Made by a program: the position numbers and the translations under genes | The notes under the pieces: generated by a model | The model's input: the letters and a program-made list of their open reading frames with translations, nothing else | Databases searched by the model: none | What the model was told of the DNA's origin: nothing | Shown here: positions 16,280-25,128 of the stretch, in pieces | How the letters are laid out: each line of letters begins with the position of its first letter | Position numbering within the stretch: the stretch's first letter is position 1 | From: Ectothiorhodospiraceae bacterium | GTDB taxonomy: Bacteria; Pseudomonadota; Gammaproteobacteria; Nitrococcales; Aquisalimonadaceae | Direction of reading: 5' to 3' | NCBI GenBank assembly: GCA_020831885.1 | Contig: JAFIFU010000023.1 | Coordinates: forward strand, 1-50,138 | DNA: 50,138 nucleotides

Positions 16280-18757
16280 ATGACGATACGAGCATGGACC
16301 GTGCTGCTGGTGGCGGCGGGCGGTTTGGCCCTGGGGGGTTGCCTGGATTCGGATTCCGGCGGGAGCGGCGGCAATGATTCCACCGCCCTGTCCGGGGGGC
16401 CACCCGGTGGCGGAGCCGCTCCCGGCAGGAGCGGCGGCGCCGGTGGACCGGACCGTGGCGGGCCGCCCATGGTTCCCCCCGGAATCGACCGGCAGATGAA
16501 CATCCACGTGCTGTCCAGCGCGCCGGATCAGGTTTCCGGCGGCGACGTGCGGATTGCGGTTGGTGGACCGCCGGGGCAGTGGAAGCGGATCAGCCTCTGG
16601 CTCAACGATCATCCCATCGGCGCCGGCATGCTGCAACGGGAGGGGGACCGCCTGGAAGGCGTGGTGGACGGGCTGCAGGAGGGCGAGAACACCCTGGTGC
16701 TGCACCATGAACATTTCGGGGAACTGGACCGGGTGACCCTGGTGAATTATCCCATCACCGGTCCGATGTTCTCCGGGCCGCAGCAGTACCCGTTCGTGTG
16801 CAGCACGGTGCGGGAGTGGGGCCTGCAGCCCCTGGTGGATCACGACGAGGAATGGGGCTTCCCGGTTCATGATGCCGACGGCGCCTTGCTGGGTTACAGC
16901 AAGGACTGCTCGGTGGAACCCTTCGTGGAGTTTCACTACATGAGCACCGACGGCGGCTACAAGCCGATGCCGGCGGACGGTTCACGGCCGGAGGATCTGG
17001 CGCAGACAACGCTGCTGGATGGCCGGACGGTGGATTTCATCGTGCGCTGGGAGCGGGGCACGATCAACCGCTTCCTCTACAGCATCGCCACCCTGGCGGA
17101 ACCGGGGGATGATCCGTGGCGCCCGGGCAGGGACAACTGGAACGGGCGGTTGCTGTACCACTTCCAGGGGGGTGTGGGCATCGGCCATTTCCAGGGGCGG
17201 ATGGACGGTACCCGGGCACGGTTGCCGGAGGTGCTGGGCCAGGGGTACGCGGTGATCTATTCCACCGGCAACCGTACCGGCGAGCATTACAATCTGCAGG
17301 TGGGCGGCGAGACCGCGCTGATGGTGAAGGAGCAGTTCATCAAGCGTTTCGGCGAGCCGCTGTACACGGTGGCCATCGGTGGTTCCGGCGGCGGTATCCA
17401 GCAGTACGTCTATGCCCAGAACCACCCGGGCCTGATCGACGCGGGGGTGCCCCAGTATTCCTATCCGGACATGGTGACCCAGGTGATTCATGTGGGTGAC
17501 TGCGAGTTGCTGGAATACTACATGGACGCCAACGCGCTCAATCCCGCCAAATGGCAGATCACGGACAACCGGAGCTGGCTGGTGGGCTTCAACGCCACCG
17601 ACCTGCGCCCGGATCCGCTGGCCGAGGCCCGTTTCGCCCTGGGCTACGACGGGGCCCTGGGGAGCACGGAATGCGTCCCGGCCTGGCGCGGCCTGACGCC
17701 GCTGACGCTGAACCCCCATTTCGGCCAGGTGCGGGAGCAGGAGAAGATGCACCCTCCCGGCATCATGGATGACGTGGACTGGACCCACTATGACGACCTG
17801 CGCAACATCTACGGCGTGGACGAGAACGGCAATCCACGCACGCTGTGGGACAACGAAGGCGTCCAGTACGGTCTGCAGGCGTTGCGGGACGGGCATATCA
17901 CCCCGGAGGAGTTCCTGCATCTCAACTGGCATGTGGGGGGCTGGAAGCAACCCAGCGAGATGGTGCAGGAGGGCTTCCCGTTCCTGGGTGAGCCGGAGGA
18001 TGTGTTCGCCGGCCTGATCCGGTTCGATCCGTGGAGCAGCGCCAACATGAATCTGGCCCCGGATGCGGAAACGCCGGCACCGCGGACGGCGGGCGATCTG
18101 CAGGCGATCCAGGCGGCCTACACCTCGGGCCTGGTGTTCGACGGCCAACTGGATATTCCGTTCATCGACTGGCGGCACTATCTGGAAGAGGTGCTGGACA
18201 TGCACAACAGCCACCAGTCCTTCTCCGCCCGGCAGCGCATCATCAATCGCATGGGGCATGCCGATAACCAGGTGATCTGGTTCACCGATGCCCGGCCCAC
18301 CCTGGTGGACGAGGACGGCCGGGGGCGTCCGCAGGACGATTTCAATCAGACCTGGATGGCACTGGAGGTGATCGACGAGTGGATGGCCAATATCCGCAGG
18401 CATCCCCATCGGAGCGTGGCGGAGAACCGCCCCGCCCGTGCGGTGGATAGCTGCTTCAACACCGACGGCAGTCTGATGGCCGCCGGGGATGATGTCTGGA
18501 ACGGTATCCTGGACGATTACGCTTCCGGTGCCTGCACCCAGGCGTTCCCGTTGTACGAGACCTCCCGCATTGTGGCGGGCGGTCCCATCGAGGGCAGCGT
18601 GTTCAAGTGCTCGCTGCAGTCGGTGGAGGAGGCCATCGCCCGGGGTGTGTACGGTTCCTGGACGCCGACGCCGGAGCAGGTGGAGACCCTGAAGCAGATC
18701 TTCCCCACCGGGGTGTGTGATTACAGCCAGCCGGACCAGGGACGTCCCGCGGGTTGA
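16280..18757 (+). CDS. DUF6351 lipoprotein, alpha/beta-hydrolase-like
   Basis: An 825-residue exported protein. The start at 16280 has GGAGGGAG upstream and yields a lipoprotein signal with lipobox LGGC (Cys near residue 21), then a Gly/Ser/Pro-rich linker. The body matches my recollection of DUF6351, including YPITGPMFSGPQQYPFVC and a nucleophile-elbow-like GGSGGGIQQY with Ser369. That fold family includes secreted esterase/tannase-like enzymes, so a periplasmic or surface hydrolase is plausible, but no substrate is established. A weak promoter-like TTGTCT...TATGCT (16144-16170, spacing 15) lies upstream. Confidence 0.5.
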   Translation: MTIRAWTVLLVAAGGLALGGCLDSDSGGSGGNDSTALSGGPPGGGAAPGRSGGAGGPDRGGPPMVPPGIDRQMNIHVLSSAPDQVSGGDVRIAVGGPPGQWKRISLWLNDHPIGAGMLQREGDRLEGVVDGLQEGENTLVLHHEHFGELDRVTLVNYPITGPMFSGPQQYPFVCSTVREWGLQPLVDHDEEWGFPVHDADGALLGYSKDCSVEPFVEFHYMSTDGGYKPMPADGSRPEDLAQTTLLDGRTVDFIVRWERGTINRFLYSIATLAEPGDDPWRPGRDNWNGRLLYHFQGGVGIGHFQGRMDGTRARLPEVLGQGYAVIYSTGNRTGEHYNLQVGGETALMVKEQFIKRFGEPLYTVAIGGSGGGIQQYVYAQNHPGLIDAGVPQYSYPDMVTQVIHVGDCELLEYYMDANALNPAKWQITDNRSWLVGFNATDLRPDPLAEARFALGYDGALGSTECVPAWRGLTPLTLNPHFGQVREQEKMHPPGIMDDVDWTHYDDLRNIYGVDENGNPRTLWDNEGVQYGLQALRDGHITPEEFLHLNWHVGGWKQPSEMVQEGFPFLGEPEDVFAGLIRFDPWSSANMNLAPDAETPAPRTAGDLQAIQAAYTSGLVFDGQLDIPFIDWRHYLEEVLDMHNSHQSFSARQRIINRMGHADNQVIWFTDARPTLVDEDGRGRPQDDFNQTWMALEVIDEWMANIRRHPHRSVAENRPARAVDSCFNTDGSLMAAGDDVWNGILDDYASGACTQAFPLYETSRIVAGGPIEGSVFKCSLQSVEEAIARGVYGSWTPTPEQVETLKQIFPTGVCDYSQPDQGRPAG

Positions 18758-18864
18758 TCCCGGGTCGGGGTCCGGGAGTGTCACGCCAGGTGATGCCCCC
18801 GGGCCCCGGCCATCAGGTTTCAGGAAACGCTGCAGGACTCACACGGCCTCATAGGCCGGGTCAC

Positions 18865-19473
18865 TCACCGCGGATGGTGAATGAAAACCGGCAGCGACAG
18901 GTTCCAGCGGATGGCGGCCAGCCGGAGGGCCAGCGCGGAGAGCAGGCCTGCCCAGGTGGCCAGGGCGGTGCCGGGCAGTAGCAGGCTGAGGACCACCATC
19001 ACACCCGCTCCCAGCAGGGCCGCCGTGGCGTAGAGCTCCCGGCGGAGCACCAGCGGCACCTCACCGCAGAGCACGTCCCGGAGCATGCCCCCCACCACGC
19101 CGGTCATCACGCCCATCAGCACGGCAATGGCCGGTGCCATGCCGAAGGCCAGGGCCCGCTCGGCGCCGATCACGCAGAAGGTGGCCAGGCCCAGCGCATC
19201 CGCCACCGGCAGAAAGCGGCGCTGCAGGAAATCGTGGCGGGCCAGATAAAGCGTGACGAACCCGGCGGTGGCGGCCACCCAGAGATAGACGGGGTCGGTG
19301 ATCCAGAACACCGGGGTGGCCCCCAGGGTGAGGTCCCGGACCGTTCCCCCGCCGATGGCGGTGACCACCGCCAGCACCAGTACGCCGAACAGGTCCAGGT
19401 TCTTGCGGCCGGCCGCCAGCGCGCCGGAGACGGCGAATACCATGGTGCCGAACAGATCCAGCCAGTAAATCAT
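18865..19473 (-). CDS. TRIC-family cation channel (UPF0126)
   Basis: A 202-residue inner-membrane protein with seven hydrophobic segments and the duplicated UPF0126 repeats (GTMVFAVSGALAAGRK; AIGGGTVRDLTLG; VVGGMLRDVLCGEVPLVL). Bacterial TRIC homologues are homotrimeric channels for monovalent cations; the E. coli relatives are YadS and YicG. It starts 12 bp after the stop of proQ on the same strand, so the two are likely co-transcribed. No clear ribosome site is visible, which fits translational coupling. Confidence 0.5.
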   Translation of the reverse strand: MIYWLDLFGTMVFAVSGALAAGRKNLDLFGVLVLAVVTAIGGGTVRDLTLGATPVFWITDPVYLWVAATAGFVTLYLARHDFLQRRFLPVADALGLATFCVIGAERALAFGMAPAIAVLMGVMTGVVGGMLRDVLCGEVPLVLRRELYATAALLGAGVMVVLSLLLPGTALATWAGLLSALALRLAAIRWNLSLPVFIHHPR

Positions 19474-19485
19474 CGGGGCATGACA

Positions 19486-20097
19486 CTAATTCCGGCTGTT
19501 GAACTTCCGTGCCAGTGCTTCCAGCTTGCGCTGCTTCAGCTCGTCCGCGCTGGGCCGGCGGGGTTTCTGGCGCTGCTGTGCCTGCCGGGATTTGCGGCGT
19601 GCCGCGGCACGCTTCTTCTGTTCCTCCCGGCGTTCACGGGCGAAGGTGCGTGCCTGGTCCGTCACGGCATCCGCCTGGCTTCCATCCAGATGAATGCGGT
19701 GGCTGGCCTTCAGCGTGGCTTCCAGGTAGGCCGGGGACCGGGTGTACAAGGCCAGTGCCTGCCGCACCAGCCAGCCGGGTGTGTCCTTCAGTTCCGGGTC
19801 CTCCGCCAGGGCTGAACGCAGGGGTTTCTGAATGCCGATGGCCAGCGGCAGAATGCGGGCGGGATCCTTGCTGAAGCAGTCCGGATAGCGTTGGATCAGC
19901 GTGTCCAGGAATTCCCGGGTGCGTCGCGCGCGTTCGCGCTTCTGATCGCCATTTGCCGTTTCGTCGTTTGCCGTTTTGCCGCTGTCCACGAGACACCTGT
20001 CGGGGCCAATGCCGGAAGTCCGGTATGCTACCCAATACCCCGGGCGCTTGGCGAGCCCCGGTTCCCCAAGAAAGTGCTGAACCCGGAGCCCTGTCAC
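19486..20097 (-). CDS. proQ: ProQ/FinO-domain RNA chaperone
   Basis: The FinO/ProQ core covers FLDTLIQRYPDCFSKDP through LKASHRIHLDG, followed by a basic Lys/Arg-rich tail (KKRAAARRKSRQAQQRQ). Family members bind structured sRNAs and mRNA 3' ends and shape post-transcriptional regulation. The start is uncertain: the ATG at 20097 gives 203 residues, while a GTG at 19989 with an AGG about six bases upstream gives 167 residues and begins just before the conserved part. I think the GTG is more likely because the first 36 codons look non-conserved and lie in the divergent promoter region. Confidence 0.5.
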   Translation of the reverse strand: MTGLRVQHFLGEPGLAKRPGYWVAYRTSGIGPDRCLVDSGKTANDETANGDQKRERARRTREFLDTLIQRYPDCFSKDPARILPLAIGIQKPLRSALAEDPELKDTPGWLVRQALALYTRSPAYLEATLKASHRIHLDGSQADAVTDQARTFARERREEQKKRAAARRKSRQAQQRQKPRRPSADELKQRKLEALARKFNSRN

Positions 20098-20111
20098 GGG
20101 TCTGTCTGGTG

Positions 20112-20798
20112 ATGATCGCTGCGATACTGATCATTCTGTTGCTGGTGGTGCTGGCGGTGGCGCCCGGTCTCTGGGTGCGGCGGGTCATGGCCCGTTACCA
20201 TCGGCCGGAGAACCGCTATCCGGGTACCGGCGGAGAACTGGCGGAGCACCTGCTGCGGCGCCTGGAGCTGGACCATGTGCGCGTGGAGGAATCCACCGCC
20301 GGGGATCATTACGATCCGCTTGAACGGGCGGTCCGGCTCTCCCCGCGCAACTTTCGCGGCCGCTCACTGACCGCGGTGACCGTGGCCGCCCACGAGGTGG
20401 GGCACGCGGTCCAGGATGCCTTCGGCTATGCACCGCTGCACTGGCGCCTGCGACTGGTGAAGCTCAGCCGCTATGCCCAGATCCTGGGTGCGGGCCTGCT
20501 GATCGCCATGCCCGTGATCGTCGCCGTGACCCGTGCGCCGGCAGCCGGCGGCATCCTGATGGTGGCTGTGCTGCTGAGCATGGGTTCTGCGGTGCTGGTG
20601 CACCTGATCACGCTGCCCACCGAGTTGGATGCCAGTTTCCGGCGCGCGCTGCCATTGCTGGAGGCGGGCTATCTGAAACCGGGGGATGAGCCCCACGCGC
20701 GGCGCATCCTGCTGGCGGCGGCGCTGACCTATGTGGCGGCAGCGCTCATGGGGCTGTTCAGCGTCTGGGCCTGGCTGCGCCTTCTCCGCCCCGGGTGA
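20112..20798 (+). CDS. Membrane-anchored neutral zinc metallopeptidase (YugP-like)
   Basis: About 228 residues. An N-terminal transmembrane anchor (IAAILIILLLVVLAVAPGLWV) precedes a Zn_peptidase_2 domain with the zinc motif HEVGHAVQD (two His and the catalytic Glu) near residue 95. Two or three further hydrophobic segments follow. The family contains YugP of Bacillus, whose substrates are unknown. The ATG at 20112 or the adjoining GTG at 20109 fits; the longer frame from 19953 overlaps the divergent proQ start. It is divergent from proQ. Confidence 0.5.
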   Translation: MIAAILIILLLVVLAVAPGLWVRRVMARYHRPENRYPGTGGELAEHLLRRLELDHVRVEESTAGDHYDPLERAVRLSPRNFRGRSLTAVTVAAHEVGHAVQDAFGYAPLHWRLRLVKLSRYAQILGAGLLIAMPVIVAVTRAPAAGGILMVAVLLSMGSAVLVHLITLPTELDASFRRALPLLEAGYLKPGDEPHARRILLAAALTYVAAALMGLFSVWAWLRLLRPG

Positions 20799-20880
20799 CC
20801 GGTTTCCCCGCCGGGCGCTGGCAAACCGTGGGGGGGGATGGCGTATACTGCCGCCCCGGCAAGGTATTGAGGAAGACAGG

Positions 20881-21255
20881 ATGCAGACGGAATCTTCGGG
20901 TGAGCAGGGGCTGGGAACCGCGCTGAAACGGCTGGTGCTGGGGTTTTTCCGCGATCTCGGGGCCCTGCGCACCCCACTGCTGTTACTGGCTGTTGTGGCC
21001 ATCGTGTTGGCCCCGGGAGGCGACACGCGGGTGCAGTACGAAGGGTGGGCCTTTGCCCATACCGTGCTGTTGCCCACCGTGGCGCCCCTGCTGCTGGCCG
21101 GCCTGCTGCTGGACAGTCTCATGTCCCGTGTGCTGATGGACGGCGCCGGTGATGACCGCCGACGGCAGTTGCGGGTGGTCATCCGCACCGAGCTGGTTAT
21201 GGCTGTCGTGCTGGTGGTGAGTTATCTGCCGTTCCTGCTGTCGATCTTCACCTGA
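20881..21255 (+). CDS. Small integral membrane protein, unknown
   Basis: A 124-residue protein with three hydrophobic segments (about residues 30-45, 60-80 and 103-122), a polar loop rich in Arg (DDRRRQLR), and a short acidic N-terminus. GAGG lies just upstream of the ATG at 20881. I do not recognise the family. It follows the metallopeptidase by 82 bp on the same strand and may share its transcript. Confidence 0.5.
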   Translation: MQTESSGEQGLGTALKRLVLGFFRDLGALRTPLLLLAVVAIVLAPGGDTRVQYEGWAFAHTVLLPTVAPLLLAGLLLDSLMSRVLMDGAGDDRRRQLRVVIRTELVMAVVLVVSYLPFLLSIFT

Positions 21256-21315
21256 GCCCATCCTGCTCCTCGCCGGAACGGGCTTCCGCAGGAGGTCCGG
21301 CCCGCCGTGGCGGGC

Positions 21316-22626
21316 TCAACCCAGGGTTGTTTCCGCAAGCCAGACCACCGGCCCGAAGGCCAGTAGCATCACAACCGCATACAGGGCGTTGCCGCGGAGC
21401 ATGTTCAGCCCGTCAATGCCGTAGCGGGCCTGGAGCGACAGGTTCAGGCCCGATAACGGATTGACCCCCATGCCCAGGGCCCAGCCGCAGAGAATGGCCA
21501 TGGCCAGCAGATTGTGGTCCACATCCAGCGGACCCAGCAGGCTGGTGAATGCGGCGGAGGTGATCACCGGGTGTATCCCCATGACCGCGATGCCGGTGAT
21601 GGCGGCGGCGACCGCCCAGGCTTCCAGCGCGGTAAAGCGGGTGAACGGCGTCCAGTCCCCCATGGCCGCGATCACGCTGGCGATGCCGGCGGCCAGCACG
21701 CCGGCGGACAGGAACAGCCACAGTTCGTTGCTGACGGTGGGCAGGTTGTAACGGACATGGTTACCCAGCACCCGGGCCGCCGAGCGGCCCTGGGGCAGCA
21801 GGACCACTGCCGTGATCAGGGGGGATAGCAGGGCCACCACCACCAGCACGGAGATCTCCGGCGCCACCAGGTGAATGGCGATCACGGCGACGGCCATGAC
21901 GCCGGGTATGCGCAGGTTGCGGTAACGCATGGGATAGCCCCGGAACTCCTCGCCGGCCCGCGGCGCCACTGTGACCCAGGTGATGGCGGTGCCGATGATC
22001 GCCAATGGAATACCCGCGGCGATCAGCACCAGGATCTGCGCTTCCGGCAGGAAGCTCAGCGCCGCGGCCATGGAGGCGAAAAAGGGCGACCAGAAGCCGG
22101 CCACGGAAAAGCTGCGGGTGATCAGCAGGCCGTGAAGGGTGGTCAGCGGGCCGTACCTGCGCAGGCGGTCCGCCACGATGAACACCGTGGACATGTTGAT
22201 CACCGAGCCGAACAGCTGCAGGCCCAGCGAGGTGGAGCGGAAGGCCCGCGGTCCCCGGGGGATCCGTGCGCCCTCCTGATCGGGCATGGCGATCAGTTGG
22301 AGAAAGCTCACGCCGATGATCAGGACGATGATACCCAGATTGCCGCTGATGGCACGGACGGGATCCGGCATGATTCCCTGCCACAGGCCGTAGGCCATTC
22401 CCGCGCAGCCCAGGGCGATCAGACCGAGGGTCTGTCCCTTGCTGCGGCCGGAGGTGGTCCGCCAGAGTAGCAGGGCGGCCGTCCATGCAAGCATGCCGGC
22501 CAGCAGCCGGGCGGGGCTGTCCAGCAGGATGGCCACCACGGCCGTTGCACCGGCCACGGCCAGCAGGACGCCGGCGGTCTGCCGGTATCGGGATCGCTGC
22601 GGAAAAGGACTGTTTCCGGTGGTCAT
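21316..22626 (-). CDS. Polytopic membrane protein, possible ion transporter
   Basis: A 436-residue protein with about 11 hydrophobic segments. The two halves show internal similarity of the kind seen in ArsB/NhaD/DASS transporters, including re-entrant-like motifs HPVITSAAFTSLLGP and GMGVNPLSGLNLSL in the C-terminal half and NMSTVFIVADRLRR in the N-terminal half. The start is the ATG at 22626; the longer frame encodes a Pro-rich tract that overlaps the divergent gene. I infer a secondary transporter of the ion transporter superfamily without naming its ion. Confidence 0.5.
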   Translation of the reverse strand: MTTGNSPFPQRSRYRQTAGVLLAVAGATAVVAILLDSPARLLAGMLAWTAALLLWRTTSGRSKGQTLGLIALGCAGMAYGLWQGIMPDPVRAISGNLGIIVLIIGVSFLQLIAMPDQEGARIPRGPRAFRSTSLGLQLFGSVINMSTVFIVADRLRRYGPLTTLHGLLITRSFSVAGFWSPFFASMAAALSFLPEAQILVLIAAGIPLAIIGTAITWVTVAPRAGEEFRGYPMRYRNLRIPGVMAVAVIAIHLVAPEISVLVVVALLSPLITAVVLLPQGRSAARVLGNHVRYNLPTVSNELWLFLSAGVLAAGIASVIAAMGDWTPFTRFTALEAWAVAAAITGIAVMGIHPVITSAAFTSLLGPLDVDHNLLAMAILCGWALGMGVNPLSGLNLSLQARYGIDGLNMLRGNALYAVVMLLAFGPVVWLAETTLG

Positions 22627-22691
22627 GCGGCGGGCATTATACAGATACCGGGGGGCGGCAAAGTGCTTGCCCCGGGGAGAACGGAGCGGGT

Positions 22692-23714
22692 ATGGATACG
22701 CTTTCCCATGCGCTGCTGGGCGGCGCCATCGGCCAACTCGGTCTGGGCCGGAAACTGGGCAACCGGGCGGTGGTCTGGGGGGCCGCGGTGGCGTTGTTGC
22801 CGGATATCGATGTGCCCCTGGGGGCACTGATGGGGGATGCCGGGGCCCTGACCTTTCACCGGGGTATCACCCATTCGCTGCTGTTCGTGACCCTTGCGGC
22901 AGCGGTACTGGGCTGGCTGGCGGATCGCGTGCACCGATCCGCCGGGGTGGGCTGGCGGCGCTGGGCCCTGGTGCTGTGGCTGGTGCTGCTCAGTCACCTG
23001 GTGCTGGACGTGCTGACCTCCTACGGCATACAGCTATTACTGCCGTTCTCCGACCAGGCCTTCGCAGTGGCCAGCATCTCCGTGATCGATCCGCTGTACA
23101 CGCTGCCGCTACTGCTCACCGTCCCCGTGCTCATCTGGCTGCACCATCGCCGTGGCCTGCGCAGCTCACTGGCCTGGGCCGGTATCGGCCTGAGCAGCGC
23201 GTATCTGGCCCTGACCCTGGTGAACAAATGGCAGGTTCAACAGGTGTTCGAGCAGGCATTCGCCGCGCAGAGCGATCAGGTGCAACGGGTTTTCGTCAAA
23301 CCCACCTTTTTCAACAACCTGCTTTGGCGGGGCATCGCCGAATTGCCGGACGGCTACCTGGTGGGGTTCCACTCACGGCTGGATTCCGGTCCGCCGGAAG
23401 ATTTTGTCCATTTCCGCCGGAATGCCCATTATCTGATTCCGCTGATGGGGGAACCGGTCATCCGTGACCTGCTGCAGGTGTCCGACGGCTATTACCAGGT
23501 GGTGGAACGGGAGGGGACCCTGTATTTCCATGACCTGCGCTACGGCCAGGCCTTCGAATGGTTGCGGGACGACCGGCCCCACGTGTTCACGTATCGCATC
23601 ATCCCGCCGTCCGGCGGGCAGCCGGCGGATATCGAGACCCTCAGCCTGTCCGTGGACCGGGACCGGGATCGCGCCACCTTCCGCGCCCTCCTGGACCGCG
23701 CCCGGGGCCGGTAG
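22692..23714 (+). CDS. YdjM/DUF457-type membrane-bound metal-dependent hydrolase
   Basis: A 340-residue protein. The N-terminal 190 residues are the DUF457/YdjM membrane domain with conserved DTLSHALLGGAIG, LLPDIDVPLG, HRGITHSLLF and LSHLVLDVLT; the His and Asp residues resemble a metal site buried in the membrane. The C-terminal half is a soluble domain without a family I can name. YdjM of E. coli is a LexA-regulated inner-membrane protein, but I see no LexA box upstream. The 65-bp divergent gap to the putative transporter must hold both promoters. Confidence 0.5.
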   Translation: MDTLSHALLGGAIGQLGLGRKLGNRAVVWGAAVALLPDIDVPLGALMGDAGALTFHRGITHSLLFVTLAAAVLGWLADRVHRSAGVGWRRWALVLWLVLLSHLVLDVLTSYGIQLLLPFSDQAFAVASISVIDPLYTLPLLLTVPVLIWLHHRRGLRSSLAWAGIGLSSAYLALTLVNKWQVQQVFEQAFAAQSDQVQRVFVKPTFFNNLLWRGIAELPDGYLVGFHSRLDSGPPEDFVHFRRNAHYLIPLMGEPVIRDLLQVSDGYYQVVEREGTLYFHDLRYGQAFEWLRDDRPHVFTYRIIPPSGGQPADIETLSLSVDRDRDRATFRALLDRARGR

Positions 23715-23727
23715 ATCGGCAGCCTTT

Positions 23728-24080
23728 GACGTCGGTGATCCGCCCTGCGGACGGCTACCGGCCGACGGTTCCGGGCGCCTGGGTCGGGTGCCCGCGTAGG
23801 TCGGAAGCCCTGCGCAGCAGGGATCTCCGACGTTGACCCGATCCGGTCTTGGCGTTTGATGTCGGTGATCCGCGCTGGCGCGCGGCTACCGACCTACGCC
23901 GGGGGGCGGGGCTGTGTTCTGTAGGTCGGAAGCCCTGCGCAGCAGGGATCTCCGACGATGCGGCGGTGGGTTTGGTTGACGTCGGTGATCCGCCCTTCGG
24001 GCGGCTACCGACCTACGCTGGGTCTGCGGCTTGACCAGCCCAAGAGAGGTCGGAAGCCCCGCGCAGCGGGGATCTCCGAC
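23728..24080. repeat. Cluster of six alternating REP palindromes
   Basis: Six REP-like units of 35-37 bp lie at 23728-23760 (degenerate), 23796-23831, 23861-23897, 23921-23956, 23981-24016 and 24046-24080. Two classes alternate: class T reads GTCGGTGATCCGC ... GCGGCTACCGACCTAC, and class A reads GTAGGTCGGAAGCCC ... GGGATCTCCGAC. Each can fold into a hairpin. They fill the 381-bp gap between the 3' ends of two convergent genes, the usual REP/BIME location. There is no CRISPR-like unique spacer pattern or cas gene. Confidence 0.9.
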
Positions 24081-24095
24081 ATGGCCAGCGTATCC

Positions 24096-24905
24096 CTACA
24101 GAAAGATGATCAGCAGAATCACCCCGAGAATGACCCGGTACGCCACAAACGGCTGCATGCCGATGCGTTTGATGAATGCCAGGAAGTAATGAATGCACAG
24201 GTAGGCGCTGATGCCGGACAGGATCGCGCCCAGAATCAACGGCCCCCAGTCCACTGTATTGCCCGGGTTAAGCAAGGCGATCAGTTCCAGGCCACTGGCC
24301 AGGATGATCACCGGAATGGAGAGCAGGAACGAGAAGCGCGCCGCGGCCTCGCGGCTCAGGCCCATGAACAGCGCCGCCGTCATGGTGATCCCGGAACGCG
24401 AGGTTCCCGGAATCAGCGCCACAGCCTGGGCGAAACCGATCACCGCCACATCGGTCCAGCGCATGTCGCGTTCACGTCGTTCGCCGCGGAACTTCCAGTC
24501 CGCCAGCCCAAGCAGCAGGCCGAAACCGATCAGCGAGCAGGCAATCACGATGGCGCCCACCTCCGGGGTGCGCAGGGTGGTCTCCACCAGATCCTTGAAC
24601 ATCAACCCGAAGACACCTACCGGAATCGTGCCCCAGAGCACCGCCCAGGCCAGCCGTGAGTTCTCTGTCTGCTGCCGCGTGATCACCGAGCGCGTCCAGT
24701 CCCGGGTCATGAGCAGGATGTCCTTGCGGAAGTAGAGCATGACCGCGGCCAGGCTACCCGCATGCACCGCCAGATCGAAGGCCAGCCCCTGATCCTCCCA
24801 GGCGGTGAGCAGTGGAACCAGGATCAGGTGGCCGGCGCTGGAGATGGGCAGGAACTCAGTCAGCCCCTGGACGATGGAGAGAACGAAGACCTCAATGAAA
24901 GACAT
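24096..24905 (-). CDS. uppP: Undecaprenyl-diphosphatase UppP (BacA)
   Basis: A 269-residue polytopic inner-membrane enzyme that dephosphorylates undecaprenyl pyrophosphate, recycling the lipid carrier for peptidoglycan and other envelope polymers, and conferring bacitracin tolerance. Both catalytic motifs are present: EFLPISSAGHLIL near residue 17 and PGTSRSGITMTAALF near residue 165, which hold the Glu, Ser and Arg needed for activity. AAGGAC lies upstream of the ATG. The leader at 24936-24959 carries a solo end of the MITE-like family. Confidence 0.5.
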   Translation of the reverse strand: MSFIEVFVLSIVQGLTEFLPISSAGHLILVPLLTAWEDQGLAFDLAVHAGSLAAVMLYFRKDILLMTRDWTRSVITRQQTENSRLAWAVLWGTIPVGVFGLMFKDLVETTLRTPEVGAIVIACSLIGFGLLLGLADWKFRGERRERDMRWTDVAVIGFAQAVALIPGTSRSGITMTAALFMGLSREAAARFSFLLSIPVIILASGLELIALLNPGNTVDWGPLILGAILSGISAYLCIHYFLAFIKRIGMQPFVAYRVILGVILLIIFL

Positions 24906-24935
24906 GCGTCGTCCTTGTCGGGAAGCGCTTGCTTA

Positions 24936-24959
24936 GGGAATCGATCAGCGCTTCCTTGG
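24936..24959 (-). repeat. Solo end of MITE-like family upstream of uppP
   Basis: On the minus strand it reads GGAAGCGCTGATCGATTCCC with a preceding AA, 31-54 bp upstream of the uppP start. It matches the family terminal motif with two substitutions. No core sequence is recognisable. Confidence 0.6.
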
Positions 24960-25072
24960 TGGTGGCTGAGGGCGTCAATACGTCAGTGCTGCCATAGGCT
25001 ATCCGCCGGGTCGGGTCCTCGCAAGGCGGCCTTCAGCATTCACTTGCCGGATGAGGAGGGCGCCCGGTAGGA

Positions 25073-25101
25073 TTGTTTCGTTTAATGTCATGCCATATAC
25101 A
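25073..25101 (+). promoter_or_regulatory. Sigma70-type promoter of the minor pilin operon
   Basis: A -35 TTGTTT (25073-25078) and a -10 TATACA (25096-25101) are separated by 17 bp in a locally AT-rich tract. A start near 25108 would give a short leader containing the GAGGAGA ribosome site for fimT. No AlgR-type operator was verified. Confidence 0.5.
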
Positions 25102-25128
25102 TCCTCAAGGACCGAGGAGATTCTGGCC

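Noticed and set aside
16982-18784. A 600-codon minus-strand frame over the DUF6351 gene.
   Set aside because: No domain signature or ribosome site; the sense gene has a signal peptide and family motifs.
23728-24080. The repeat block as a CRISPR array.
   Set aside because: Units are palindromic, alternate in two classes and orientations, have spacers of variable length, and no cas gene is near.
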